Part shown: positions 1-12,489 of the stretch, piece by piece
How positions within the stretch are numbered: the stretch's first letter is position 1
Layout of the letters: each line of letters starts with the position of its first letter
NCBI GenBank assembly: GCA_033065855.1
Contig: JAVXUO010002910.1
Location: 1-64,000 of the forward strand
Origin: Escallonia rubra
Lineage: Eukaryota; Streptophyta; Magnoliopsida; Escalloniales; Escalloniaceae
Reading direction: 5' to 3'
Length of the DNA stretch: 64,000 nt
Made by a program: the position numbers and the translations under genes
The notes under the pieces: model-generated
Seen by the model: only the letters and a program-made list of their open reading frames with translations
The model's database searches: none
What the model was told of the DNA's origin: nothing

Positions 1-854
1 TATAAATATATGGTTTAACCATGATTTCATTTTCATGCTGCCAACCTCAACTTATATGCTGTTGCGCTAATGAACAGACTGATGGAGAGCATTCTCATCA
101 ATTGCTATTGGATGGTGCTCTATTAGCATATTTCATCTTGGAACTAAAGAGCCAAGGTTCGCCACAAATTCTTACTCTTTACTTCTAGTTTATTGACGGG
201 GTGCTATGTTTTCTAGTTTATTTTTTATCTTTTTGATGCACAAATTTTCGTCGTGCCTTACTTTTACTGCTGTTTACTTCCGTTTGCTTGAAGAGGAGTA
301 GAGTTGAATGTGAGCATGTACTTTTGAAGTGAAATATCCAACAAGTTTAAAATGCATGTAATTTAAGCAGGTAATGAACCCACATTTTGCATTTTGATTA
401 GAATTAAAGGTTAAGAAACAAAAAAGTACATATTGAAGCTTTTAAGTTTGGAAGTTGCACTACAAAGCTGCCTTAACATGTCAGTCCTCTAGGCTTTATA
501 TAGGCTGTAACAACCACTAGTATAACCTCCTTGTGTCCTGATTTAGGTAACCCTTCAATGAAATCCATGGAGATGCTACTCCATAATTGATTTGGGATAG
601 GTAAAGCAAGCCTCATCCTTGCACTGATGTTTGTTTATAAACGCAGCATAGTACTAACACAATTTATCACACATCACAGATGTTTGTGTTTTTTTAATGC
701 ATATACACTCAGTTATATTGAACTTAACATGATTTTTTATCTTCATCTTTAGTAGATGTTTGACATAACATAAAAACCAAGAAAATTGCTGAGAGAGCAC
801 AGCAGAACTTTGAAGCACTTCAAAGTTCAGGAGCTTCCAACCAACACCCCACAC
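1..854. other. Non-coding AT-rich stretch
   Basis: No gene, repeat terminus or RNA gene is recognised here. Short open frames exist on both strands but none resembles a known protein. A short stretch near 315-340 resembles sequence at 12615-12640, too briefly to interpret. Confidence 0.4.
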
Positions 855-869
855 CCCCCGCGCGAGCAC

Positions 870-950
870 GAGTGCTCTGCTTAAATGGAGGTGAGGCTAT
901 GTACATCTGACCCTTCTCAAACCCTGTAGCAGTTGGAGTCTCGTGCACAG
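870..950 (+). mobile_element. Au-like SINE, 3' part
   Basis: The stretch contains the diagnostic 3' half of plant Au-type SINEs: a GGCTATGTACATCTGACCC-like segment, then TCAAACCCTGTAGCAG and a TCGTGCAC-like end. The tRNA-like 5' half with its pol III boxes is not recognisable, so this is a truncated or decayed copy. Similar pieces lie at 1062 and 59393, all on the same strand. Confidence 0.65.
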
Positions 951-1061
951 GGCCAAGCTTCTATAGGATCACCAAATGGCAACCAATAAAAGACAAATTT
1001 GATTGTGAGATAAAGAAACAGAATTGTAGGGTTATGTCAACACCACAGTTTAGTGGCTCCA

Positions 1062-1178
1062 TCATGACCTTGAAAGTCACGAGTCAGAAATACGAGGGTC
1101 TCTGCTAAATCGGGCATAAGGATACGCACATCTAACCCTCCTCAAGCTCTGTAGTACTTGGAACCTCGTGCACTTTTT
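1062..1178 (+). mobile_element. Au-like SINE, decayed
   Basis: A second Au-like SINE piece lies about 110 bp after the first. It shows a decayed B-box region (GAAAGTCACGAGTCAGAAAT) followed by the GCACATCTAACCCTCCTCAA and CTCGTGCAC blocks typical of the family 3' end. It differs at many positions from its neighbour, so the two look like independent old insertions rather than a recent duplication. Confidence 0.65.
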
Positions 1179-1377
1179 AGCGAATTCTTTTTTAGAAAAC
1201 CATGCATTATAAGTTAACAGATGCAGTTATAAGTAATACCAATTTAAGTCTTTAGTGACAATTGGCGTGACCGAATTTTATCGGCAACTATTAGCGATGA
1301 TTAGTAAAGCATGGTTAGTAAATAAATAAATAAAATTCGAAATCTTATTTATTTGGAAATTAAGTCGACCTTTTATT

Positions 1378-2190
<813 letters not shown>

Positions 2191-2473
2191 TCAAGTATAA
2201 ATGCATAATATGCTTACTCTCTGCCTTAACATCATTCATGCACCAATTACTAGTGCGGGCATGGGAAGGAAAGGGAAGAGACAAGCCACCATTTCTTCCC
2301 CATGCAAATGGAGGAGGGGATTGAACTTTTTGACTATATCAACACGGTTCCTTTTCCCCTGCTGGGAGACAAATTGTGTTAGTACTATGCTGCGTTTATA
2401 TCATGCTTTGTAATGACACATAGTTTGTATAGAAAACCTAATCATATTTCTATGTAAACATTGAAGGTTCGCC

Positions 2474-5137
2474 ATGGCTCCTTCCGTAAGGCTGCTGTGC
2501 TACTGGGGAGGAAATGCAGTAGAAGATTCAGATGGTTATGCATATGATTGTGGACCAAAGAAGTTGATCAAGGTGGAGGGGAACTGCACATTTAATTGCT
2601 TGATGGATAAGTTGTGTAGCTGCACAAGATTGGACAAGGAACATTTCAGGTTGAAGTTGAATTGTAGGTATCCGCGGATGGTTGGAAACGGTGCTCAGAC
2701 CTTTTATATCAAAGTACCGATTGAGGATGATGGAGATGTAGAAGCTATGTTTGATCTCCAATCTCAATTCTCGCAGCTGAGCGCCATTGAGTTATTTATT
2801 GAAATGGAGGCTATTGTGACGGGATATGGTTCCTCTTCCCGGAATCTTGTGTCAAACTGTGACAGGCTATCCCCTCCGCAACGTAGCATGTCCACGCCCA
2901 TAAGGGATCTAACCTCGTTGGACATTGGTGATCATGCCACACAAAGTTCGATTTTATCTCCCGTAGACAACGATATTAGAGCTAGTTACTGTGGCGGGAT
3001 TTCCAATGTCACACCTCAGGGTATAGGTGTGACTGGTCTTGTTTCCTCTTTGCTTTTACCGCTGCATAACATGATTGACTTGGGGAATGAGGCATCAACC
3101 ATCATTGAGGCACCTAATCTGGATAATGAACATGAGAGGACAGATTCGGAAGGCGAAGAAGATGCATTCATGGATAGGCTAAATGAAGATGACGATGGGG
3201 AGGATTATGGTAACGGTACAAGTATTGAGCTAGAAGCTCAGAGACACGTATACGAGCCTAACGAGCATTTTTTCACAGACGTTGATTGGGCACCCGCTGC
3301 AGTTATTACAAGTCCTCTTGAAAGCAATCACGCTACAGTATGGCATCCCGAGCACGATGAGTTAAGAGTGGGTCTAGTTTTCAAGGATAAAAGCGAGTTT
3401 GTGAAGGCTATTTTAAGGTACCACGTCAAGCATAATTTGATCTACAAGGTGAAGCAGTCTATCCCAACTATGGTGGCTTTGAAATGTAAGTTTCCGAATG
3501 AGTGCAATTTTTATCTCCGTGCAACGTGTAAGAAGAGTCATAACTATTTTGAAGTTACACGCTATCGAGGACCTCACACATGTCCATTGAGGACGGCCTT
3601 GAACCAAGACCAACACCACGTAAACTATAGACTGATTACTGAAGCAGTCCGCAATATAGTTGAAGCTGATCCGATGGTTAGAATTAGCTCTTTAATCGCA
3701 GCTGTGAAGGAAAAATATGAATACACTGTTTCATATAAAAAGGCGTGGAAGGCCAAGGTTGCGGTTATTGCTGATTTGTATGGGAATTGGGAAGAGTCAT
3801 ATCGGGCATTGCCAAAATTTTTTGCTGCCATCCAAAAGTATAATGCCGGTACCATTGTCGAATACGACCCAAAAGGGCGTGGAGAATCTGATGCAATACG
3901 CTTTAAACGAGTTTTTTGGGCATTTAAGCCATGCATCATGGGATTTAGATTCTGTCGTCCTGTTATTAGCATTGATGGCACGTTTCTCCATGGAAAGTAT
4001 CTAGGGACCATGTTAATTGCCGTATCAGCCGATGGAAACAACCAAATATTGCCGCTTGCATTTGCTATCGTTGAAGGGGAGAACCATGATAGCTGGAATT
4101 GGTTTTTGCAGCATGTTAGAGATTACGTGGTCCCAAGCGATAGGTGTATTTGCTTGATCTCAGATCGCCATCCCGGTATCTTAAGCACTGTGAGGAGAAA
4201 CCAATTATGGCAACCACCTTATGCCCATCACCGGTTCTGCTTGAGACATATTCGTAGCAATTTCACAAAAAAATTCGGTAGTTCGGAGCTGAAGAAGCTT
4301 ATTTGGGCTGCTGGGAAGGCTACTCAAGTTCGCAAATTCAACGAGTTGATGGAAGAGGTCAAAAATCTGTCGTTAGAAGCAAAAAAGTGGTGTGATGAGA
4401 TACCCGTTGAACAATGGACACTTGCACATGATGGTGGTAAACGTTTTGGAATGATAACGACCAACATCTCTGAAGTCTTTAACAGTGTTTTGAAAGGATC
4501 TCGAGGCTTACCTATCACAGCACTAGTCCAAACCTCTTTTCACCGTTGTGTACATTACTTTAATTTGAGAAGAAACCTTGCGGCATCCTCTATGGCAGAT
4601 CAACAGCATTATGTCCCTTCCGTCATTCTTGCAATTCAACAAGCGAAAAGGAAAATTGGTTCTATGTTTGTGCAACCTTATAACACGACCGGTGATCGGG
4701 GGGATTTTTTGGTGAGAAATAGACGCGGCCAAAATGCACAGGTTGTGCGGCTTCAAGATAAAACATGTACATGCGGGAAGTTGACGACATATGGAATCCC
4801 ATGTTCTCATGTTCTAGCATGTTGTGCAGTGGCAAAGCTAGATCCTTGTGCATTTATCAGTTCCTGGTTTTCGGTTGAGGAATATAGCAAGATATGGGCT
4901 GAAATGTTTCAACCACTGGAGCATCAAGATTACTGGGAAGAATGGACCGGCTGTACATTCATGCCCCCTGCTGTAAATAGAGGGAAGGGTCGACCAAGAT
5001 CAGTCCGTTTGCGTAATGAAATGGATATTCGTCTAGAGCGGCAGCCAAAACGTTGTGGATTATGCAAAAATACTGGCCACGACAAGCGTACATGTCATGC
5101 AAGGCAGACAGCTCAAACCACAACGTTTGACACTTGA
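2474..5137 (+). CDS. MuDR-type (MULE) transposase, apparently intact
   Basis: A single-exon frame of 887 residues with the full domain order of a plant Mutator-like transposase. Residues 1-112 form the PB1-like N-terminal domain common in MULE proteins (MAPSVRLLCYWGG start). An acidic linker with EGEED and DDDGED runs follows. Residues 298-370 are the MuDR DNA-binding domain with a WRKY/GCM1-like zinc site (C338, C344, H368, C370). The MULE DDE core lies at about 495-690, with likely catalytic D501 (SIDGTF), D564 (ISDRH) and E667 (NISEVF). A SWIM zinc finger (C765, C767, C777, H779) and a CCHC knuckle (C861, C864, H869, C874) close the protein. All key residues are present, so the enzyme may be active or kept under selection. 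I found no convincing terminal inverted repeats. A domesticated MUSTANG-like gene is the alternative, but the transposon-rich setting favours a mobile one. Confidence 0.92.
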   Translation: MAPSVRLLCYWGGNAVEDSDGYAYDCGPKKLIKVEGNCTFNCLMDKLCSCTRLDKEHFRLKLNCRYPRMVGNGAQTFYIKVPIEDDGDVEAMFDLQSQFSQLSAIELFIEMEAIVTGYGSSSRNLVSNCDRLSPPQRSMSTPIRDLTSLDIGDHATQSSILSPVDNDIRASYCGGISNVTPQGIGVTGLVSSLLLPLHNMIDLGNEASTIIEAPNLDNEHERTDSEGEEDAFMDRLNEDDDGEDYGNGTSIELEAQRHVYEPNEHFFTDVDWAPAAVITSPLESNHATVWHPEHDELRVGLVFKDKSEFVKAILRYHVKHNLIYKVKQSIPTMVALKCKFPNECNFYLRATCKKSHNYFEVTRYRGPHTCPLRTALNQDQHHVNYRLITEAVRNIVEADPMVRISSLIAAVKEKYEYTVSYKKAWKAKVAVIADLYGNWEESYRALPKFFAAIQKYNAGTIVEYDPKGRGESDAIRFKRVFWAFKPCIMGFRFCRPVISIDGTFLHGKYLGTMLIAVSADGNNQILPLAFAIVEGENHDSWNWFLQHVRDYVVPSDRCICLISDRHPGILSTVRRNQLWQPPYAHHRFCLRHIRSNFTKKFGSSELKKLIWAAGKATQVRKFNELMEEVKNLSLEAKKWCDEIPVEQWTLAHDGGKRFGMITTNISEVFNSVLKGSRGLPITALVQTSFHRCVHYFNLRRNLAASSMADQQHYVPSVILAIQQAKRKIGSMFVQPYNTTGDRGDFLVRNRRGQNAQVVRLQDKTCTCGKLTTYGIPCSHVLACCAVAKLDPCAFISSWFSVEEYSKIWAEMFQPLEHQDYWEEWTGCTFMPPAVNRGKGRPRSVRLRNEMDIRLERQPKRCGLCKNTGHDKRTCHARQTAQTTTFDT

Positions 5138-5514
5138 CAAGAGTCGGCTCCCTAGCATGTTTTTGTTCATATTGTCTGCGTTGTATATTATGGTCAAACT
5201 TTTGTACAAACTAATGTAGTCCTTTGGCTGAAAACTCTATGTCATGTTCCTATTATTAGTTTTAAAACTTTTGAAAGTTTGAAGTTTATCTCCACATGGA
5301 ATGCTACACAATGTTGTGATACAAACACAATTGACAAACCTTATTTCATCATATAAGGTAGTCACTTCGTAGGCCCTTTTTTGCATGTGCCATCTCACGT
5401 AAGCAATCTTGTTTCACAGGTTAGTGATGCAAAGAAGCTGGTTATTAACGAAATAGCATTGGATAGCATTGGATGGTTATTAACAAAAGAAGCTGGTTAT
5501 TAACAAAATAATCT

Positions 5515-5920
5515 TGTCACAACTTTGAGGATGTTTTTGATGAACCAAGGGGCTTACCACCAAAAAGGCCACAGGATCATCACATACCCATTATTCCAAA
5601 TGCAACACCTGTTAGCCTTAGACCTTATAGACAAACGTAGTATGCACAGAAAACAGAAGTAGAAAAGATAGTGCATGAGATGTTGGATTCAGGGATTATA
5701 CAAACCAGCTCATTTGCTCTTTAGTTCACCTGTATTATTGGAAGAAGCACTCAACCTTTAACTGTTCTAACAGACCATTGTAGCCTGAAATATTAATTAG
5801 GCCAGAGAGTGACTTCACTACTCCAACATAAATGTTTATCTAAACTGCTGGGGTTCACCTTTGAGATACACTATAAGGCTGGAAAAGAGAACAAGGCTAC
5901 AGATGACAAACCTTGAATTG
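5515..5920 (+). mobile_element. Ty3/gypsy pol remnant
   Basis: A short fossil between the transposase and PMD genes. Plus-strand translation shows a reverse-transcriptase start (FEDVFDEPRGLPP, EKIVHEMLDSGII) and RNase H-type motifs (LTVLTDH, GFTFEIHYKAGKENKA) characteristic of Ty3/gypsy polyproteins. It is only about 400 bp, heavily broken, without LTRs, and probably old. Its place between the two genes shows that this gap has taken insertions. Confidence 0.75.
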
Positions 5921-6101
5921 TAAGCGGCATTAAGTGACAAAATAGACATTAGGTGATAAAACTTGAACTAGGTGACAAAAGTGAAATTAGGTTGACAATG
6001 CTTGAAAAGCGAGATGAAGATAATAATGAGTTTATTATTATTTCGTGCATTGTGTTTTTTCACGCTAATTAACATAGAGTTTGCATTGGTTTTTTGTAGA
6101 G

Positions 6102-9100
6102 ATGGAGGGACTAAGACATGAAGGACCTAGACAGGGGGAAATTGTGGAGCATTTGGTAAATCCAGGGCCCGTCGATCCTCATGTACTGGATTTGCAACAT
6201 TCTCATCGTTCTAGCTGTGTCTGGAATGGAGAGGTACTTGATTTTGTTATCAACTTTAATTATTCATGTTTAATTTGACTGATATAGAAAATGCATGCAG
6301 GTTGATAAGGTATTGACATGCCGACGAGCCTTAGGACCACTAGTTCGGAATCGCGGTGGGAATCGAAGGATGGAGCCACATGCCCGTGTCATGCAGTACT
6401 TGGTGCGAGTTGGTTTTTATGGGCTTTACCGGATCATGGAGGTTAGACTTGATCATGCTTTCATCACAGCACTTGTTGAGCGATGGCGGCCTGAGACCCA
6501 TACTTTTCACCTTCGTGTTGGGGAGGCTGCAATTACATTACAGGACGTGGCAGTGTTGTCTGGGCTACCCGTTGACGGTGATGCTGTTACAGGTGTTGAC
6601 ACTACACGTTCCACGGATGCGTGGCAGGAGTATTGTCATATATGGTTAGGTGTCAGACCACCTGAAACGGTCATTCGTGGAGGGTCAATACAACTTCGTT
6701 GGCTGATGGATCAATTCATGGTGTTACCAGAGGGTTCAGATGATGAGATTGTACAACAGCATGCCAGGGCTCTTATATTGGCCTTGATTGGTGGTGTTTT
6801 ACTCCCAAACCTATCTGGCGCTAGGGTTCCTCTTATGTACTTAACTTTGCTTCAAGACCTTAATGCTGCGAGTCGGCGTAGTTGGGGTAGTGCAGCTCTA
6901 GCTTACTTGTACCGTGAGATGTGCCGAGCAAGCAGGAGTTCAGCATATGAGATTGGGGGACCCCTAATTCTGTTGCAGGTAAGCTAAAGTGTTAATCTCC
7001 TTCTTTTTCTATACGATATTTTATCATTGATCATTCTTTGTAAAATACCTTATCAAATAGTTATGGGCTTGGGAGAGGTGCCCTAACATGCGTCCCGAAA
7101 GAGGCCCTGAAAGAGTTCCCCCCGTAGAGGACCGGGCACAACCTGCTGCTGTTGACATACAACATAATGAGGCCGCTGGTGATGCACCTGTTGCTGGTGG
7201 AGGCCCTCCCCAGCCGCATGAAGTCGAGCCTTTACCTCGAGACCCTTTGGGTAGGAGGTATGCCCTTATTTATGGGCTACAGTAACAGTTGGACAGTTTC
7301 ATCGGAATTGTATGCTTCTATGGTTACTTTCATGCTTGTGATAGTATGAAAGTCTATAGGAATTGTATGCGTCTATGGTTACTATCACCTTTTATGTTTA
7401 TTAACCAAACTTGAAAATAACATTGACAGGTGGCTTGTAGCACTGGAAAGTGACAGGGTAGGATCACAGTGTCTCAGGGGATACAGGGATCAGCTGGACA
7501 ATTTAAAGTCATCAGAGGTTTGGGCTTAAGTATTCACATGTGGCACATAAGTATGTAATTGGCTTGTCTAGATGTTATTTTAAAAAAATGTGCCTTTTAC
7601 ATCCCGCAGTTCATATGGCAACCGTATGACTTAGCTTCGCTACCGGAGTACTGCTTGACCGGAAGGCATGTTTGGATGACTCGATCGCCGCTTATCTGCT
7701 TCGAAAGAGTGGAGTGGCACTTCCCGGACCGTGTTTGCCCGCAATACAACATGAGCCAGGTGATCCCCTGTGATTGTGACACTGGTGGTGAGGTCCTTCA
7801 TAAGATTGATCGTCGGGGCCACCCGAACACCGACTGGGAGCTAAAACATCGTGTCTACATTGACATGTGGAATGCTCGTGCAGATACTATATACCGTATA
7901 GACGCGGCAGGAGAATATGTTGATGCAGGGTACTCTAGCCCATACATGTTGTGGTACCGCTCGATCACCCGTTTGTTGGTTGGCAAACCGGTGCAAAATA
8001 TACCATCTGGATACCAAGGAGGGCATGCTACTGTGGAGATGTTGGTATGTATCTTAGGCCCTTCCTCCATTTAAACGCTAGCAAGTATCTACATCTTATT
8101 AATGATAGTGACCATTCCCCTAACCTTCACCCTTAGTTATGCTCTAAGATCATTTTCTAGATAGAATGCTCAAGGCACAACGACATGCATCCCTTTTGAT
8201 TTACTTAGGATTGTGTGTGTACGTTTGGGGCATGCGAGCGTGTGTATTAAGGTATGGTTATGCATGTGGGTTGAATAGTGGGCAAAGAAGTCAAGCTACT
8301 GCCGAGAGGCATTAGCTGATTTTTTTTGGTGGGAGGGGGGGTGTTTGTATTTTTGTATTTTTGGGCAACTGTGCGGAATGTGAGTATGAGGGGTGTTTGG
8401 TGTGTGTAAGGGAAGAGAGTGAGTGAACCGTCTGTGTAAGTGTGCGGGTGTCCGTGAGTTTGATGTGCTGGTTATGGTGCAGTGCATAGTGATGGATTAA
8501 TAGTGGTCATTGTGGCTAGAGATCTGTTGGGCAGAAGTGGGTTTTACTGTGCGCGTGGTGGAGAAGGATTGCGTGAGGTATGTGTGACTGAGTTGGCTAG
8601 TGTGCATGTGTTCTGTGTGATATTGTGGGTGCCATCATCCGTTAGAGAGAGAATGTGTTGCGTGAATTGTGCACTATGTGTGTGTGGGAAGCAGGGAGTG
8701 CAAGGTGCATTAAGGTAGTGAACAGAAGTGCAGGTGTGTATACATAGTGTGGCCGTGGGGTGATGCTGCCTTGGAGGGAACTGGGTATGTGAAGAGGGCA
8801 GCTGTGTGTGGTAGGTGTATTGTGTGACTGTGTGTAATATAACACATGGTGGACTGAAATGGGTATGGTGAGTGAGTGGAACAAGAAGAGAAGCTACTGC
8901 TGTGAGGCAGTAGCTGTGTGAAACGTACTGATCATCTGGATCAGAAAAGATTGAACTGGGGCCAACTCAAGAAAAATGAAAATATGCCATGTGCTGAAGT
9001 AAAAACAAGAAATGACTGGTGAGAGCTTGCGTTGTGAAAGCTTAATTGTCAACAACAAAGTACTGCTTTTGGTAGAAGTTAAGAAAACCAACACTAACCA

Positions 9101-10760
9101 ACCTGCAGTGTGGTGCAGTATGAAGTGCTTCAGTGCAGTCCACTGAGTCTTGGGTGAGTTGTTGCTGAAGTCTTCTTTTGTAACCATTTGTCCAAGCAAG
9201 AAATAAGACTTGTTTGATGGAGAGAGATTTAACATGTAGAACTGGGAGTTTCTTCAGAGAAAATTTTAATTGGGACTTTACTTGGTAAAAGTTTAGTGTA
9301 ATTTGAAGTTGACTGGGTTGGTGAATTCGGATCTTGATATGGTTTGGCGGTGAACCTCATTTCAGTTTATATTTTTCTGTGAATTATTTTCTTGCCGTAA
9401 AAGGACTCGAACCAGATCTTAATGCCATTATTTATTATTGTATTTCCATCCACCTATCAGACAAAGTCCAACACGTATCTGCAACCCTTGGCCTAACACA
9501 CATCAAGTAGAACCTAAACAACAAACCAAAACAGTCACAGCAATTATCACTTTACCTTTCCTTGCATTATTGAAAACTCAAGTCCTTATCAGTTTCCTGC
9601 ATGTTTTTAAAGTCCTAAACCTAAATGCCGCGGCAATTTTTTTAGTTCCATATAATTGGATTAAGCCTTAATTCTTTTTTCATGTATGGGATATAGTCTG
9701 TACGTATTCTTGTAGTGCAAAGGGCAGGTTACTAACGAACTTGCTTATTTTGCAGGCACAACAAATCAAGCGCATATTCCACCTTGCTGATTCTACTGAC
9801 CCTAATGCAGCCATTGAATCCCTTGCAAGAATTAAGGTTGTGTGTCGAGAAGCACTGTCTGCCATTTGTGAGGCTGAACGAATCTCAGCCGGTGCACAAC
9901 CAGAGCCACGAATCCAGGATCCGACACAACCAGCTACTCAGGCCCGACGACCACCGCGGGCACGCCGAAAGGGACCGAGACCGACCACGGAGCCGGTCAC
10001 CGTAGCACCGATAGGTGCACCAGCACCAAACACTGCATCAACATCACACGTGCCACCATCAGTCCAACCTCATATGCAGGTTTTGCCCTCACCATCACCT
10101 GTAACAGCTGCAGAGCATGAGCCTTTGACATCCCATTCCACATCTAGGACACCCCCTGCTCATGGGCCATCATCTTCCACACCTAATAGATCCGATCGAC
10201 CTCATACACCAGGAGGCCCAGCACCTATATCAGCAACTGAGACAGCAGCTGTACCTACTATGCCATCCCCGCTGCTTCGTGAATCTGAGATGGAAGGTAT
10301 AGTCAAGGATATACCTTCCGAAATCCCTCCCATTTCTACTGATCCACTTGCTTGTAATGAGATGGTACAAGAACAGCTGGGACCTATTGAGAAAGAGACA
10401 CATGGGTCGGTTCCATATCACAGCTTTAGCAGTGGCGTTACAGGTGGTAGCCGAGTATCAAGTCCTGGACGAATCACTGGTCAAGGTAGAGGAGGTTGCA
10501 TTTCTGACCAGTTTTTTAATGCCATTCCACGAGCTCGACGAAGTCAACATCCCCATCGTCTTAGAGCACCTCATGGGATTTGTTCACCTGTGAAAGATTC
10601 AGTTTCACAGGTTACAGAGGAGCCTCCTCCTACGTCGTATGCTTGTGCAACACAATCAGTACGTGAGGAGCAGCTTGCAAAGCGCCCTAAACTCAAGACA
10701 TACGCCAAGAGGAATCCTCCGAGGGCAAAGAAAGGAGTACGAGCACCATGTGGAACTTAA
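6102..10760 (+). CDS. Plant Mobile Domain (PMD, MAIN-like) protein, six exons
   Basis: Six exons can be placed by frame and GT-AG borders: 6102-6233, 6301-6978, 7061-7257, 7430-7517, 7610-8044 and 9756-10760, giving about 844 residues. Exons 2-5 carry the Plant Mobile Domain: GFYGLYRIMEVRLDHAFITA, FHLRVGEAAITLQDVAVLSG, an LWAWERCP block opening exon 3, the YRDQLDN block of exon 4, and FIWQPYD with WHFPDRVCPQYN in exon 5. The last exon holds a short helical start, a long Pro/Ser/Thr-rich region and a basic tail (KRPKLKTYAKR) that could be a nuclear signal. PMD proteins include the host genes MAIN and MAIL1, which act with PP7-type phosphatases in silencing and genome stability, and many transposon-borne forms. 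The same-strand MULE gene upstream makes a transposon-borne form likely. The start codon is the first in frame, but a preceding TTTTTGTAG could be an acceptor from a 5' UTR intron. No breaking change was seen. Confidence 0.8.
8200..8940 (+). other. GT-rich insert in PMD intron 5
   Basis: The 1.7-kb last intron of the PMD gene is far larger than the other introns (67-172 bp) and contains this strongly G/T-skewed stretch. It is bounded by similar motifs: CTACTGCCGAGAGGCATTAG near 8297 and CTACTGCTGTGAGGCAGTAG near 8893, the latter able to form a hairpin. The composition resembles 1780-2000 and part of the solo LTR at 25.8 kb, so an old inserted LTR piece is plausible. No coding similarity was seen. 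Confidence 0.35.
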
Positions 10761-11005
10761 CTTTTTTAGATTAGTAGACTCATGAAAACCAGTCCCCTAA
10801 CCTTAGTACAGGCAACATGTTGACTTAGCTATTTTGAAAACATGCTTTGTAATTGTGTGGCCTTTTTGGGAAGGTGTGTACAGGTTATTTCCTTTCTGTA
10901 TTACTTCCTGTGTATGTTAACAGACCATGTGAGGAGAATTACTCATCAAAGGTCGCGACATGTGTTTAGCTACCAGGAACTTCAGCTGGCAACATCCAAC
11001 TTTTT

Positions 11006-11059
11006 ACCTGGTTTGTAATCTCTCTTAAGTCGTACCTGGTTTGTAATCTCTCTTAAGTC
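11006..11059 (+). repeat. Two 26-bp direct copies, 28-bp period
   Basis: The block ACCTGGTTTGTAATCTCTCT-TAAGTC occurs twice, starting at 11006 and 11034. It is a simple local duplication in the spacer between the PMD gene and the kinase pseudogene. Confidence 0.85.
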
Positions 11060-11127
11060 TTAACACGGTCTGAGAACTTTCATTTGGGCTCTACCTGATT
11101 GTTTCTTTGACATCATAATGCAGAAAA

Positions 11128-12475
11128 TTTGATTGGGCAAGGTGCATAGCAGTCAGGTGTATAGAGGATGTCTTCCAGATGGCAAGGAAGTAGCTGTGAA
11201 AGTCATGCAGCCTTCTGAAGATGTGATAAATTCGTAGCAATTTCAGAGATTGATATAATTACTGCTTTGCATCACAAGAACATAATCTCCTTGCTTGGGT
11301 ATACTCTTTCGGAAAACAATCTTGTCTTAGTTTAAAATTTCTATCAAAGGGAAGCCTGGAAGAGAATCTTCATGGTACACATACTAACTGGATTTGAGAT
11401 ACATGATTTTCACAGTGTTTCACAATGACTGACTATATGTGGCATAGGTGATTGACTGGTCATGAGATTACGTTTAGCTGGGCTATTAGATATGAGGTGG
11501 CTTTAGGTGTTGCTGGGGCATTGGATTATTTACATAATGGAGCTGGTGAGAGCATCATTCACAGGGATGTCAAATCTTCAAACATCCTTCAAAGCCATGC
11601 TTTTGGGGCACAGGTGTTGTAATCTTAAACATTGGTCCTTTGGTGAATTTGTTGCTGTGACTGATTGTACCATTTATTTTGGTATTGCAGCTGTCAGACT
11701 TTGGATTTGCCATGTGGGTGTCTACCATGGTTCTTACCATGTGGATTGCTCCGATGTTGCAGGAACCTTTTTAAACTTGAACTTGTTCTGAATATGTCTA
11801 TTATGGTATATATGTTGTCTTCTAACTGATAATAGTTCCTCCCATGGCAGTTAAAAGGCTCCAGAATATTTTATGCATGGTAAAATGACGGAGAAAGTTG
11901 ATGTCTACGCATAAGGCATTGTACTTCTTGAGCTTTTGTCTGGGAGAAAGCCAATTGACAATGAATATCCAAAAGGCCAGGAAAGCCTGGTTATGTGGGT
12001 AAGTTTATCATAAATGGTTATAATCTTTTATTCAACTGACTTAGTGAGTGAATATTAGTACGTGGTTGGAAATTAAGAACTGAATAGTGGAAACATGATA
12101 TAGATACAATTTAGGGATAAGAAACTTCTATGGTTTACAAGAAACTCCTATGGGTTTGTATAGACATCGTACATACTGTTAAGCATGTCTGATGGATTGC
12201 ATACACGCACGAGTGTTTGAAAATTTTCCTCTATGATTTCTTCCAGTTAGTATCAAGTAACAACGGGAGTTGATGATGACCTACAGGCGAAGCCAATTTT
12301 AGAGGGTGAGAAGGTTTTGCAGTTGTTAGATCCAAGCATGGGCAGTGAAGTTGACCATGATCAACTTGAGCAGATGGTCTTAGCTGCTAGCCTTTGTATC
12401 AGACGTGCACCTGATTCTCGTCCGCAAATTGGCCTTACTAGATGTCGGTCAACAGTGAAGTTACCAAGTTCCTGG
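11128..12475 (+). pseudogene. Receptor-like cytoplasmic kinase (RLCK VI type) pseudogene
   Basis: Pieces of a Ser/Thr kinase domain follow in order with introns still between them, so this is a decayed gene copy, not a retrocopy. About 11128-11370: GQG loop, YRGCLPDGKEVAVKVM-like residues in shifting frames, then TALHHKNIISLLGYTLSENN. About 11500-11611: [20 protein letters not shown] and DVKSSNIL. From 11691: LSDFGFAMWVST, then the VDCSDVAGTF block in another frame (about one base lost). 11851-11998: APEYFMHGKMTEKVDVYA, a stop, then [20 protein letters not shown]. From 12287: AKPILEGEKVLQLLDPSM through AASLCIRRAPDSRPQI. The wording matches class VI RLCKs, which in intact form often carry an N-terminal universal-stress domain; that part is absent. 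Stops, a frameshift and damaged borders make a product very unlikely. The 3' end runs straight into a CACTA terminus, suggesting transposon capture or an insertion. Confidence 0.85.
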
Positions 12476-12489
12476 TGTTTCTGCTTTTA

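Noticed and set aside
460-480. CACTACAAAG as a left end for the CACTA terminus at 12603
   Set aside because: The adjoining subterminal motifs are missing and the following bases do not match the right end; the match is short enough for chance.
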